Program-made: the position numbers and the translations under genes
In this document: in pieces, positions 1 through 7,956 of the stretch
How the letters are laid out: every line of letters starts with the position of its first letter
Numbering within the stretch: position 1 is the first letter of the stretch
Notes under the pieces: generated by a model
What the model saw: only the letters and a program-made list of their open reading frames with translations
What the model was told of the DNA's origin: nothing
Database searches by the model: none
Assembly (NCBI GenBank): GCA_039815055.1
Contig: JBCCAA010000017.1
Coordinates: forward strand, 1-44,975
From: UBA5336 sp039815055
Lineage (GTDB): Bacteria > Pseudomonadota > Alphaproteobacteria > Caulobacterales > Hyphomonadaceae
Direction of reading: 5' to 3'
DNA: 44,975 nt

Positions 1-280
1 CGAAATGCAACCATGCTTTCGTGTTCGCGCGGTGCTGGCGCCACATCTGCCAGAGCGCGAGAAAGTTCAGCCCGGTGCCAAACCCGGTCTCGGCGACGGT
101 GAACTGGTCACGCCCGGACCATGCCTGCGGCAACCCACATCCGGCGAGAAACACATGGCGTGTCTCTTCCAGCCCGTCAGATGTTGAGAAATACACATCA
201 TCAAACTCCCGTGCGACAGGTGTGCCATCAGGCTTCCAGACCAAATCCGGCGAGGGCGGCAAACGTCTCATTGTTGCCAT
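1..280 (-). CDS. mnmC: MnmC/MnmD-type tRNA wobble-uridine methyltransferase, 5' part
   Basis: The first 93 residues are visible; the gene continues past the left edge. The family methylates 5-aminomethyl-2-thiouridine at the tRNA wobble position, and full MnmC also has a C-terminal FAD oxidase domain, which cannot be seen here. Seen: WKPDGTPVAREFDDVYFS at residues 15-32, ETRHVFLAGCGLP at 39-51 and the SAM-binding GFGTGLNF at 66-73, the usual order of the DUF752/MnmD domain. The ATG at 280 is chosen because GAGGA lies about ten bases upstream (complement of 291-295). It diverges from the photolyase-like gene across about 114 bp. Whether it is bifunctional MnmC or stand-alone MnmD is undecided. 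Confidence 0.85.
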   Translation of the reverse strand, partial: MATMRRLPPSPDLVWKPDGTPVAREFDDVYFSTSDGLEETRHVFLAGCGLPQAWSGRDQFTVAETGFGTGLNFLALWQMWRQHRANTKAWLHF

Positions 281-394
281 GTACTGCTCATCCTCAGCGA
301 AGTCGAAGGATGTGGGTCAACCCGCCGCGCCGATACATTAACTTTGCTCGCGATGGGCGCTGGTCTCTACAGCGACTGAAGCCAGTTTACTGAC

Positions 395-1642
395 ATGCAC
401 GATCTTTTCGCCGACCTCGACACCATCGACTTCACCCCAACGCGCACAGCGGGCCTGCAACGCCTGACCGCCTTCCAGCCCAAAATGGGCCGCGCCTATG
501 CCAGCGAGCGCAACAGCGACCTTGGCCCCGGCCAGCGCACCAATGTCTCTGCCCTGTCGCCCTGGGTGCGCACACGCACGCTGCTGGAAGCGGAATTGGT
601 GCAGGTCGCGCTGGACAAATTCGCGCTTTCAACCGCTGAAAAATTTGTTCAGGAAGTGTGCTGGCGAACCTATTTCAAAGGCTGGCTGGAGCATCGCCCC
701 GCGGTCTGGACGGCCTATCAAACGAAGCTGCAGACGCAGTTGGACGCACTGGAGACAAATGCCGGACTGGCCCTGGCTTATGGCGAGGCGGTGGAAGGGC
801 GCACCGGAATCGATTGTTTCGATGCCTGGGCGCGCGAATTGGTCGAAACGGGGTATTTGCACAATCATGCGCGCATGTGGTTCGCTTCGATCTGGCTGTT
901 CACTTTGAAGCTGCCGCTGGAGCTCGGCGCAGAGTTCTTCCTGCGCCATTTGATGGATGGCGATGCCGCCTCAAACACCTGCAGCTGGCGCTGGGTGGCG
1001 GGGCTGCACACGCCGGGGAAAACCTACCTCGCACGCCGCTCGAACATCCGAAAATACACGGCAGATCGGTTTGACCCGCCAGGCCTGGCAACCGAAGCGC
1101 CGCCGCTTGAAGGCTTTCAAAATCCGGACATTGGCATGCTGACGCCCGGCAATGACTGGCCGACCGGCGATGTTGCGCTGCTGCTGACCGAAGAGGACAT
1201 GAATGGCGAGACGCTGCGACCGGTCGGCGCCACCGTCACCAAGCTGGCGGGAGTTCATTTTGCAGATGATCGCTCGCCACTTGGAGCCGGTGAGGCCGCC
1301 AGAGCCTTCGTGGAGGGTGCGATGGATGATGCCCTGGCGCGGTTCAGCCAAATCCACAGTGTGACTGGCATACGGCTACCCAGCGGGGCAGATTTCGAAA
1401 CCGCTGCGCTGGACTGGGCAGTTACCAGCGGCGCCAAGACGGTGATCACAGGCTTTCCGCCAACCGGCTGGGTGAAGCCGCGCCTCGACCGGCTCCGCAC
1501 CGCGCTCCAATCCCATGATATCAGATTGCTCTATCTTCAGCGCGACTGGGACACGGCGTATTGGACTTATGCCAAAAAGGGGTTCTTTGGTCTCAAGAAA
1601 CAGATCCCATCTGTGCTGTCAGAACTGGGACTACCCATATAA
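395..1642 (+). CDS. Photolyase/cryptochrome-like FAD-binding protein lacking the antenna domain
   Basis: 415 residues related to the FAD-binding helical domain of DNA photolyases and cryptochromes. Seen: RTYFKGWLEHRP at 91-102, GRTGIDCFDAW and HNHARMWFAS at about 135-165, and DGDAASNTCSWRWVAG at 188-203, matching the family signatures TG-x-D-A, HNR-x-RM-x-AS and DGD-x-A-x-N. The usual N-terminal alpha/beta domain that binds the light-harvesting cofactor is absent, since FAD-domain sequence begins within the first 50 residues. Residues about 240-415 form a C-terminal part not expected in ordinary CPD photolyases. It may act as a repair enzyme, blue-light sensor or redox flavoprotein; no choice can be made from sequence. 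No clear ribosome site precedes the ATG. It may be cotranscribed with the GNAT pair, which starts 10 bases downstream. Confidence 0.8.
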   Translation: MHDLFADLDTIDFTPTRTAGLQRLTAFQPKMGRAYASERNSDLGPGQRTNVSALSPWVRTRTLLEAELVQVALDKFALSTAEKFVQEVCWRTYFKGWLEHRPAVWTAYQTKLQTQLDALETNAGLALAYGEAVEGRTGIDCFDAWARELVETGYLHNHARMWFASIWLFTLKLPLELGAEFFLRHLMDGDAASNTCSWRWVAGLHTPGKTYLARRSNIRKYTADRFDPPGLATEAPPLEGFQNPDIGMLTPGNDWPTGDVALLLTEEDMNGETLRPVGATVTKLAGVHFADDRSPLGAGEAARAFVEGAMDDALARFSQIHSVTGIRLPSGADFETAALDWAVTSGAKTVITGFPPTGWVKPRLDRLRTALQSHDIRLLYLQRDWDTAYWTYAKKGFFGLKKQIPSVLSELGLPI

Positions 1643-1652
1643 GGAGACTGCT

Positions 1653-1946
1653 ATGACAGACGTAACCATCACCCGCGAAGACCGCGACACGAATGGCCGC
1701 TGGGTCGCCAGTGTCGACGGCGTCGAAGGCGAGGCCGAGATGACCTATTCCAAGGCGGGCGCCACGCGCATCATCATCGACCACACCGCGGTCGCAGAGA
1801 GCATGGCCGGTATGGGCATGGGCAAAAAGCTGGTCGAAGCCGCAGTGCTGGCGGCGCGTGCAGAGGGCTTCAAGATCATCCCGCTCTGCCCCTTTGCCAA
1901 AGCCACGTTGGAGAAAATGCCGGAATGGCAGGATGTGGTGCAGTGA
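1653..1946 (+). CDS. Mini-GNAT N-acetyltransferase (YjdJ/Acetyltransf_CG type), copy 1
   Basis: 97 residues. The ATG at 1653 is chosen because AAGGAG sits at 1641-1646; the open frame extends further upstream but only through the photolyase gene. Seen: GEAEMTYSKAGATRIIIDHT, then GMGMGKKLVEAAVLAARAEG, which is the short acetyl-CoA-binding loop and helix of this small GNAT subfamily, then IIPLCPFAKATLEKMPEW, the family's typical C-terminal motif. The substrate is unknown. The stop codon overlaps the GTG start of the next gene (GTGA), which encodes a paralogue of the same length, so the two are almost certainly translationally coupled. Confidence 0.85.
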   Translation: MTDVTITREDRDTNGRWVASVDGVEGEAEMTYSKAGATRIIIDHTAVAESMAGMGMGKKLVEAAVLAARAEGFKIIPLCPFAKATLEKMPEWQDVVQ

Positions 1947-2218
1947 ACGAGCTCACCCTGGTCGATGACGGGGCGCGCCTGACCGCTGACCTCGACGGCG
2001 AGACCCTGTTCATCCGCTATGGCTGGTCCCGCGACGATGTCATGCGCATTGACCATGTGGAAGTGCCACGAGCGCTCGGCGGGCGCGGCCTGGGCACGGC
2101 GCTGGTGGGTGCACTGGTGGACAAAGCGCGGGCCAATGGCTTCAAGCTGATCCCGGTCTGCGGCTTTGCCCGACATCAGCTGCAGAAGCATGCCGATTGG
2201 GGAGACGTGCTGGCGTGA
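1943..2218 (+). CDS. Mini-GNAT N-acetyltransferase, copy 2
   Basis: 91 residues from GTG 1943. The frame is open to an ATG at 1925, but GTG at the GTGA junction gives the expected N-terminus (NELTLVDDGARLTADLD). Seen: IDHVEVPRALGGRGLGTALV is the acetyl-CoA-binding segment, and FKLIPVCGFARHQLQKHADW aligns with the C-terminal motif of copy 1. This is a divergent tandem duplicate: the architecture is kept while most side chains differ. The substrate is unknown. Its TGA overlaps the GTG of the following YcgN-like gene, so three genes run without any gap. Confidence 0.8.
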   Translation: MNELTLVDDGARLTADLDGETLFIRYGWSRDDVMRIDHVEVPRALGGRGLGTALVGALVDKARANGFKLIPVCGFARHQLQKHADWGDVLA

Positions 2219-2667
2219 GCGATCTCCTTTTCTGGAAGACCAAATCTCTCACCGAGATGAGCACGGAAGAATGGGAGTCCCTTTGCGATGGTTGCGCCAA
2301 ATGCTGCCTCCTAAAGCTGGAAGACGAGGACACCGGCGAAATCGCCTATACGCGCCTGCACTGTAAGCTGCTCGATGCCGGCACCTGCAAGTGTTCGGAC
2401 TATGCCAATCGCAAGGCCATCGTGCCCGATTGCGTGAAGCTGACGCCGAAGAAGATCGACGAGATCAAATGGATGCCGCGCAGCTGCGCCTATCGCCTGG
2501 TCGCCGAAGGCCAGGACTTGGCCGACTGGCACCATCTGGTTTGCGGCGACCGGGATCGCATTCACCGCGAAGGCCACTCCATCATAGGCCGCACAAAGTC
2601 TGAAGACACCGTGCTGGAAGAAGACCAGATCGACTGGATCGTCGACTGGAAAGGCAACGCGCCTTAA
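2215..2667 (+). CDS. YcgN-family (UPF0260) cysteine-cluster protein
   Basis: 150 residues from GTG 2215, which overlaps the previous stop; a TTG further up at 2197 would add six residues unlike the family. After SDLLFWKTKSL the protein carries CDGCAKCC and then further cysteines (LHCKLL, CKCSDY, PDC), the conserved cysteine-cluster pattern of UPF0260, often predicted to bind zinc or an Fe-S cluster. WMPRSCAYRLVAEGQDL and DWHHLVCGD follow, also typical. Length is close to that of E. coli YcgN. Biochemical role is unknown. Its TAA overlaps tail-to-tail by four bases with the stop of the convergent AbgT gene. Confidence 0.88.
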   Translation: MSDLLFWKTKSLTEMSTEEWESLCDGCAKCCLLKLEDEDTGEIAYTRLHCKLLDAGTCKCSDYANRKAIVPDCVKLTPKKIDEIKWMPRSCAYRLVAEGQDLADWHHLVCGDRDRIHREGHSIIGRTKSEDTVLEEDQIDWIVDWKGNAP

Positions 2668-4262
2668 CCTCCGCCCACCTCATAATAGGTCGGCGAGCCG
2701 GGCCCAACCGGAAGGTCCAGACCAAACGTCCACAGCACGAAAAAGCCTGACCAGAAGACCAGGAAGAACATCGTATAGGGCAGCATCATCGCGATCAGCG
2801 TGCCGACCCCGATATTGCGATCATAGCGCGCCGCCCACGCCAGAATCAGGCCGAAATAGCTCATCATGGGCGTGATGATATTGGTCGAGCTGTCCCCGAT
2901 CCGGTAGGCGGCCTGGATCACTTCGGGCGAATAACCGATCAGCATCAGCATGGGCACGAAGATCGGTGCGGTCACCGCCCATTGCGCCGAGGCCGAGCCC
3001 AAAGACAAATTGATCACCGCGCACATCAGGATGAAGAAGAAAAACACCATTGGCCCGGTCATGCCGGTGCTTTGCAGAAAGTCCGCGCCGGCCACCGCGC
3101 TGATGGCGCCAATATTCGTCCAGCCAAAGAACGCAACGAATTGGGCGGCAAAGAACACCAACACGATGTAGAGCCCGAGGGACGACAATGCCCCGGCCAT
3201 GGCGTCGATCACATCGCGGTCGCCCTTCATGGTTCCCGCAGCGCGGCCATAGGCGTACCCCGTTGCGATGAAGAAGATCAGAATCCAGACGACAAAGCCG
3301 CGGAAGAACGGCGAATTGATCCGGTCGCCGGTATCGGGATTTCGCAAGACGCCCCATTCGGGGATCAGCGTCAGTGCCATAAAGGCCAGCACGCCGAGCA
3401 GCGCGATGCCGGCCCATAACAGGCCCTTTTTCTCTTCCTTGGTGACCTCATCCATCATCGATTTGTCGAGAATGGTTTCGTCGGCGCCGGACGGATTGTA
3501 CTCACCGAGTTTCGGCTCAACGATGAAGATCGTGACCAGTGAGCCGATGATGGTGATCAGGAAGGTGGAGGCCACCATGAAGTACCAATTGGCCGTAGCT
3601 ACAACGACATATTCCGGATCGATCAAGCGGGCTGCTTCTTCCGTGATGCCGGCCAATAGCGGGTCAATCGTGCCGATGAGCAAGTTGGCGCTATAGCCAC
3701 CCGAAACACCGGCAAAGGCCGCCGCCATGCCTGCCAGCGGGTGACGCCCCAGCGCATAGAAGATCGCTGCGGCCAGCGGGATCAGCACCACATATCCGAC
3801 CTCCGATGCGGTGTTGGACACGATGCCCGCAAAGACGATGGCCACCGTCACCGCATGGCGTGGCGCCCCCAGCACCATGCTGCGCACGGCTGCCGAAAGC
3901 AGACCGGATTTCTCCGCCACGCCCACACCCAGCATCGCCACCAAAACCACGCCAAGCGGGGCAAAACCGGTGAAATTCGTCGTCAAATTCGTGAAGATCC
4001 GCCGGACACCATCGCCATTCATCAGGCTGATCGCGCGGATCATGCCATCCTCGGCAACCCCTGGAGCACCTGCAGGGCGGGGATCATTCACGGCCAGCCC
4101 GATATATCCGAAAAATCCCGACAGCAGGATCACCAGAAAGGCGAGCCAGGCAAACAGGGTGACCGGATGAGGCAACAGATTGCCCATCCATTCCACCCCA
4201 TCGAGGAAACGCGTGAAGAAATTCCGGCGCGGCGGGCCAACCTCTGCGTCCACTTGGGCCAT
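2664..4262 (-). CDS. AbgT-family inner-membrane transporter
   Basis: 532 residues, the expected length for AbgT transporters. Characterised members import p-aminobenzoyl-glutamate or export sulfonamides in a proton-dependent way. Seen: N-terminal NFFTRFLDGVEWMGNLLPHP, the family's cytoplasmic lead into the first helix, then about ten or more hydrophobic segments, SGGYSANLLIGTIDPLLAG near residue 200, and SASAQWAVTAPIFVPMLM followed by GDSSTNIITPMMSYFG, the two conserved re-entrant substrate-site regions. It diverges from the secreted S9 peptidase gene, so imported peptide-like breakdown products are one possible link, but this is inference. A 16-bp inverted repeat sits in the shared upstream region. 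The actual substrate cannot be read from the sequence. Confidence 0.9.
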   Translation of the reverse strand: MAQVDAEVGPPRRNFFTRFLDGVEWMGNLLPHPVTLFAWLAFLVILLSGFFGYIGLAVNDPRPAGAPGVAEDGMIRAISLMNGDGVRRIFTNLTTNFTGFAPLGVVLVAMLGVGVAEKSGLLSAAVRSMVLGAPRHAVTVAIVFAGIVSNTASEVGYVVLIPLAAAIFYALGRHPLAGMAAAFAGVSGGYSANLLIGTIDPLLAGITEEAARLIDPEYVVVATANWYFMVASTFLITIIGSLVTIFIVEPKLGEYNPSGADETILDKSMMDEVTKEEKKGLLWAGIALLGVLAFMALTLIPEWGVLRNPDTGDRINSPFFRGFVVWILIFFIATGYAYGRAAGTMKGDRDVIDAMAGALSSLGLYIVLVFFAAQFVAFFGWTNIGAISAVAGADFLQSTGMTGPMVFFFFILMCAVINLSLGSASAQWAVTAPIFVPMLMLIGYSPEVIQAAYRIGDSSTNIITPMMSYFGLILAWAARYDRNIGVGTLIAMMLPYTMFFLVFWSGFFVLWTFGLDLPVGPGSPTYYEVGGG

Positions 4263-4308
4263 GGCGTGTCTCCGATGTGAAAGGATAATGTTGGCAAACT
4301 GGACAGGT

Positions 4309-4324
4309 CTTGTCGAACGACAAG
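4309..4324. promoter_or_regulatory. Inverted repeat in the abgT-type/S9 peptidase divergent promoter
   Basis: CTTGTCG-AA-CGACAAG is a perfect 7+7 inverted repeat with a 2-base centre, lying 47 bases before the transporter start and 74 bases before the peptidase start. Such symmetry in a divergent intergenic region is typical of a dimeric repressor site. The regulator is not encoded nearby, so this is a candidate only. Confidence 0.35.
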
Positions 4325-4397
4325 GCCGAACTTTGCATTTCCATCACGCCGCGCGCATGCCTTAATGGCCTCGCAGAATAAAAATGAGGCAGACCCC

Positions 4398-6476
4398 ATG
4401 CAGCCCAGATGGTTGACCCTTTTAACAACCGTGGCTCTGATCGCCACCGGCGCAGCGGCTGAGACAACGCCCGATGAGGCGCGCAAATTCACCGCCGAAC
4501 GGGTCTTTGACCTGGAGCTTGGTGACGACCCGCAAATCTCTGCCGATGGCGAGACGATTGTGTATGTGCGCCGGTCCATGGATCGCCAAACCGACCGAAT
4601 GCGCGGCGATTTGTGGACCCTGGATGTCGACACAGGCGACCACCGCCCTCTGGTGACAGGCGGCGAGTCGGCCAGCAACCCACGCTGGTCTCCCGATGGC
4701 CAGCGTTTGCTTTACAGCACCTCCAATGAGGGCAAACCTGAGCTGCGGCTGTTGTTCATGGATACCACCAGCAGCATCTCACTGGCGCAGTTCGAAACCT
4801 CACCGGGCGCAGCCGTTTGGTCTCCTGACGGCGCGCAGGTCGCGTTCACACTGTTTGTGTCCTCAAAAGGCCCCAGCTTTGCGACGCCGCCGCGCGCGCC
4901 CGACGGCGCAGACTGGTCGGCACCGGTTCGCGTGTTCGATGATCTGACGTTCCGCTTTGATGGCGCGGGGTACCTGCCGGAAGGTGCGACCCAGGTCTTC
5001 ACGCTGCCGACCGAGGGCGGATCACCCCGACAGGTCACCTTCGGCGAGGTTGATTACACCCAGCCCGCATGGATGGGATCGGACACCTTGCTTGTCTCAG
5101 GCAACCCCAATGAGGATCGCCATCTCGATGTCATCGAAAGCGACATCTTCAGGGTTGATCTGGCCAGCCTGGAGATGATCCGCCTGACCGACCGCGATGG
5201 TCCGGATTCTAACCCGGTCGCCTCACCCGACAACACGCTGATCGCCTATCTCGGCTATGATGACGAGATAAAATCCTGGCAGCAAACCGGGCTCTTCGTC
5301 ATGTCCAGCGATGGCAGCGCGCCGCGCAGACTGGCCGCCGACTTTGACCACGATATGTCCGACATCACCTGGCGCCGCGACAGCGAGGCCCTTTATGCGC
5401 TGGTTGAGGACGCCGGTGACGTGGCGATTGTCGAGGTTGATCTGGATGGCAGTGTCGAATTTCTGGTGCGCGGCGTAGGTGGGCTTTCCATTGGCCGCCC
5501 GTATGCCAGTGGTGCGTACTCGGTGTCAGATACCCGCCGCCCGATATTTGCCTACACCGCCAATTCGCCGGACAAACCGGCCGACATTGCTATCAGCGGA
5601 CGCTCCGTTGACGACCGGGTGCTGACGTCGCTCAATGCGGATCTGCTGCCCTATCTGGACATGGCCACGATTGAAGAAATCCAGGTGCCATCTACCCATG
5701 ATGGGCTGGAAATCGAGGCTTGGGTGGCCCTGCCCCATGGGTTCACAGCCGATGGCAGCTACCCGATGATCCTTGAGATCCATGGCGGACCGTTCACAAT
5801 GTATGCGCCAAGCTTTGCCGCCGAAATCCAGCGCTATGCCGCCGAAGGCTATGTGACGGTGTATGCCAATCCTAGAGGGTCCACCGGCTATGGCGCCGCC
5901 TTCGCCGAAGAGATTGATCTGGCCTATCCCGGATACGACTATGATGATCTGATGAGCGTGGTAGAGCATCTTGTTGCGAAAAACTATGTCGATGAAGATC
6001 GCCTGTTTGTCACGGGCGGTTCTGGCGGTGGCATTCTCACCGCCTGGATCGTCGGCAAGACTGATCGTTTTGCGGCAGCGGCGTCCATCAAACCGGTGAT
6101 CAACTGGATGACCATGGCGTTGTCCGCCGATATTGCCGCCTATGTAAGGCGCCACTGGATACGCGCTGATCCCTGGGAAGATCCCGATGCCTTCCTCGAC
6201 CGCTCCCCGATCATGTTGATCGACAGTATCGTGACCCCCACAATGGTGATGGTCGGCGAAGAAGACTGGCGCACGCCGGCCTGGGAGGCCGAGCAATTCT
6301 ACACGGCGCTACATCTGAAAGGTGTTGATACGGTTTTGGTTCGCGTGCCGGGTTCGCCGCACTACATCGCGGGCCGACCAAGCCGGCTGATCGCGAAGAC
6401 AGACAACATCATGGGCTGGTTCGCAAAATATGATCCGGCCAATGCTGAACCTGAAGATGTGGGTGAAACCCCCTAG
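4398..6476 (+). CDS. Secreted S9-family serine peptidase (prolyl oligopeptidase/acylaminoacyl-peptidase type)
   Basis: 692 residues from ATG 4398, chosen because GAGG lies about nine bases upstream and because this start gives a clean Sec signal peptide (MQPRWLTLLTTVALIATGAAA); the upstream ATG at 4365 would put 11 polar residues in front of it. A beta-propeller of TolB/WD40-like blades follows, with repeated S-x-DG-x-V and NPRWSPDGQ motifs. The C-terminal alpha/beta hydrolase domain has ILEIHGGPF, then the nucleophile in GGSGGG (Ser542), Asp623 in GEEDWRTP and His655 in GSPHYIAG, a complete catalytic triad. It should hydrolyse short peptides in the periplasm or outside the cell. It stands alone on its strand and diverges from the AbgT gene. 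Confidence 0.92.
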   Translation: MQPRWLTLLTTVALIATGAAAETTPDEARKFTAERVFDLELGDDPQISADGETIVYVRRSMDRQTDRMRGDLWTLDVDTGDHRPLVTGGESASNPRWSPDGQRLLYSTSNEGKPELRLLFMDTTSSISLAQFETSPGAAVWSPDGAQVAFTLFVSSKGPSFATPPRAPDGADWSAPVRVFDDLTFRFDGAGYLPEGATQVFTLPTEGGSPRQVTFGEVDYTQPAWMGSDTLLVSGNPNEDRHLDVIESDIFRVDLASLEMIRLTDRDGPDSNPVASPDNTLIAYLGYDDEIKSWQQTGLFVMSSDGSAPRRLAADFDHDMSDITWRRDSEALYALVEDAGDVAIVEVDLDGSVEFLVRGVGGLSIGRPYASGAYSVSDTRRPIFAYTANSPDKPADIAISGRSVDDRVLTSLNADLLPYLDMATIEEIQVPSTHDGLEIEAWVALPHGFTADGSYPMILEIHGGPFTMYAPSFAAEIQRYAAEGYVTVYANPRGSTGYGAAFAEEIDLAYPGYDYDDLMSVVEHLVAKNYVDEDRLFVTGGSGGGILTAWIVGKTDRFAAAASIKPVINWMTMALSADIAAYVRRHWIRADPWEDPDAFLDRSPIMLIDSIVTPTMVMVGEEDWRTPAWEAEQFYTALHLKGVDTVLVRVPGSPHYIAGRPSRLIAKTDNIMGWFAKYDPANAEPEDVGETP

Positions 6477-6489
6477 AGCAGAATATGCT

Positions 6490-7098
6490 CTAGAACCCGG
6501 AACCGGGCTGCTTCAGATACTCCGCTTCCTCGGGCGTGCTGGCGCGCCCAAGAGCAGCGTTGCGATGGGGGAAGCGGCCAAACCGGTCGATGACCACCTT
6601 GTGGCGGTGAGCATAGTCGAGGCTGTCGACGACCATCGCCTTGAAGGGCGGTCGGCAGGTCGCGGCGAGGTTTTCAAACAGCTGCACACAAAGCGCCTGA
6701 TCGGCCTGCCGCTCTGAATGCTCGAGCGGCAGATACAGGAACATCCGCTCAACCTCATTCAAGGAGACGTCTTCCCCTGACATCAGGGCATCCTTGCACA
6801 GGCCGAGCGCCATGGGGTCCTGGGAGAAGGCGTCTGGCAGGCCGCGAAAGAGGTTCCGGCTGAACTGATCAAGAACGATGATAGCCGCCAGGCGCTGGCG
6901 TGGCCCCAGTTCTGCCCAGTCATAGGCTCTGCCACCTGCCAACACGCGCAGCGTTTCAAGAAAGCGCTCGGCAATGTCGCGGTCGGTGTTGTCTTTCTTG
7001 GCAAACCAGAATGTCTTTCGAGCATCCAATCCCGCAGGATCATTGCCCACATCGCCAATCCAGTAGTCGAGCACATCCTGGGGAGAGGCGACGGTCAT
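6490..7098 (-). CDS. DUF924-family protein
   Basis: 202 residues. The ATG at 7098 overlaps the ubiG stop (ATGA), which marks it as the true start although the frame is open to about 7284. Seen: DVLDYWIGDVGNDPAG near the N-terminus, then FWFAKKDNTDRDI, and the family signature IIVLDQFSRNLFRGLPDAF followed by PLEHSERQADQ and YAHRHKVVIDRFGRFPHRN. Members are predicted all-helical and TPR-like; no reaction is established. The overlap with ubiG suggests cotranscription and translational coupling. Confidence 0.9.
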   Translation of the reverse strand: MTVASPQDVLDYWIGDVGNDPAGLDARKTFWFAKKDNTDRDIAERFLETLRVLAGGRAYDWAELGPRQRLAAIIVLDQFSRNLFRGLPDAFSQDPMALGLCKDALMSGEDVSLNEVERMFLYLPLEHSERQADQALCVQLFENLAATCRPPFKAMVVDSLDYAHRHKVVIDRFGRFPHRNAALGRASTPEEAEYLKQPGSGF

Positions 7099-7868
7099 GC
7101 CCCTCTTGTCCCGACCACCATATAGTTGACGCCAGTATCGCCAGACAGCCGCCAGGCATCGGCGAGCGGATTGTAGGACACACCCTGGGGCGGGCGCAGG
7201 TCGAGCCCAGCCGCACGCATGGGCGCGGAAACCTCGCCGGGTTTCAGGAACTTCTCGAATTCGTGGGTGCCGCGCGGCAGCCATCCCAGCACATATTCGG
7301 CGCCGACAATCGCCAACGCCCAGGCCTTGGGCGTGCGGTTCAAGGTGGCGACGATCATCAAGCCGCCCGGCGCCACAAGGCTTGCTGTGTCGCGCAGGAA
7401 CTGTTCCGGATTTGCCACATGCTCCACAACTTCAAGGTTCAGCACGATATCATAGGGACCTTCGTCGGCCTCGATCAGGCCTTCGGCGGTACCGGCCCGG
7501 TAATCCAAGTCCACACCAGATTGCTCAGCATGGGTCAGCGCGGTTTTGATATTGGCCTCGGCTGCATCGATGCCCGTGACCGCCGCGCCGAGGCGGGCCA
7601 TGGGCTCGCTGACCAATCCACCACCGCAGCCAATATCGAGCAGCGTTTTGCCCTCAAGCGGTTTGCGCGCGGTGGAGTCGAGATCGAAATGTGCTTCTGC
7701 CGTGTCACGAATAAAGCCGAGCCGCACCGGATTGAACTTGTGTAGCGGGCGGAACTTGCCCTTCGGGTTCCACCAGTCGGCCGCCATGGCCGTGAACTTG
7801 GCCACTTCATCGGGATCGATGCTTGGCCGGTGGGGCTTTTGTGGGTCTGCATAGGTGTTATCAGCCAT
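7095..7868 (-). CDS. ubiG: UbiG, ubiquinone O-methyltransferase
   Basis: 257 residues, the usual length. UbiG carries out both O-methylation steps of ubiquinone biosynthesis using S-adenosylmethionine. Seen: IDPDEVAKFTAMAADWWNP and FRPLHKFNPVRLGFIRD at the N-terminus, hallmark UbiG sequence, then the SAM-binding LLDIGCGGGLVSEPMARLG and VTGIDAAEANI, LNLEVVEHVANPEQFL, and the C-terminal GWLPRGTHEFEKFLKPGE. It heads a two-gene minus-strand unit with the DUF924 gene and diverges from lysC across about 88 bp. Confidence 0.95.
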   Translation of the reverse strand: MADNTYADPQKPHRPSIDPDEVAKFTAMAADWWNPKGKFRPLHKFNPVRLGFIRDTAEAHFDLDSTARKPLEGKTLLDIGCGGGLVSEPMARLGAAVTGIDAAEANIKTALTHAEQSGVDLDYRAGTAEGLIEADEGPYDIVLNLEVVEHVANPEQFLRDTASLVAPGGLMIVATLNRTPKAWALAIVGAEYVLGWLPRGTHEFEKFLKPGEVSAPMRAAGLDLRPPQGVSYNPLADAWRLSGDTGVNYMVVGTRGA

Positions 7869-7887
7869 GGCTTGAGCGTTCCTGTTT

Positions 7888-7900
7888 GATCGCTGCGATC
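7888..7900. promoter_or_regulatory. Palindrome in the ubiG/lysC divergent region
   Basis: GATCGC-T-GCGATC is a perfect 6+6 palindrome with a one-base centre, 20 bases upstream of the ubiG start. It could be an operator or part of the ubiG leader. No matching regulator is known to me. Confidence 0.2.
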
Positions 7901-7956
7901 CGTCAGCTTAAAGAGACAACGGATTTCACAAAACACATGTGGAGAGGTATGCGCGC

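Noticed and set aside
4315..4331. LexA-like direct repeat GAAC...GAAC upstream of the S9 peptidase
   Set aside because: The two GAAC are nine bases apart; the alphaproteobacterial SOS box has a spacing of seven.
5526..6296. Long antisense frame (256 codons) opposite the S9 peptidase gene
   Set aside because: It mirrors a gene with a complete catalytic triad and has no family resemblance; long antisense frames are common in GC-rich coding DNA. The same applies to 20303-21151 opposite the DsbD-like gene and 10534-11013 opposite ptsP.
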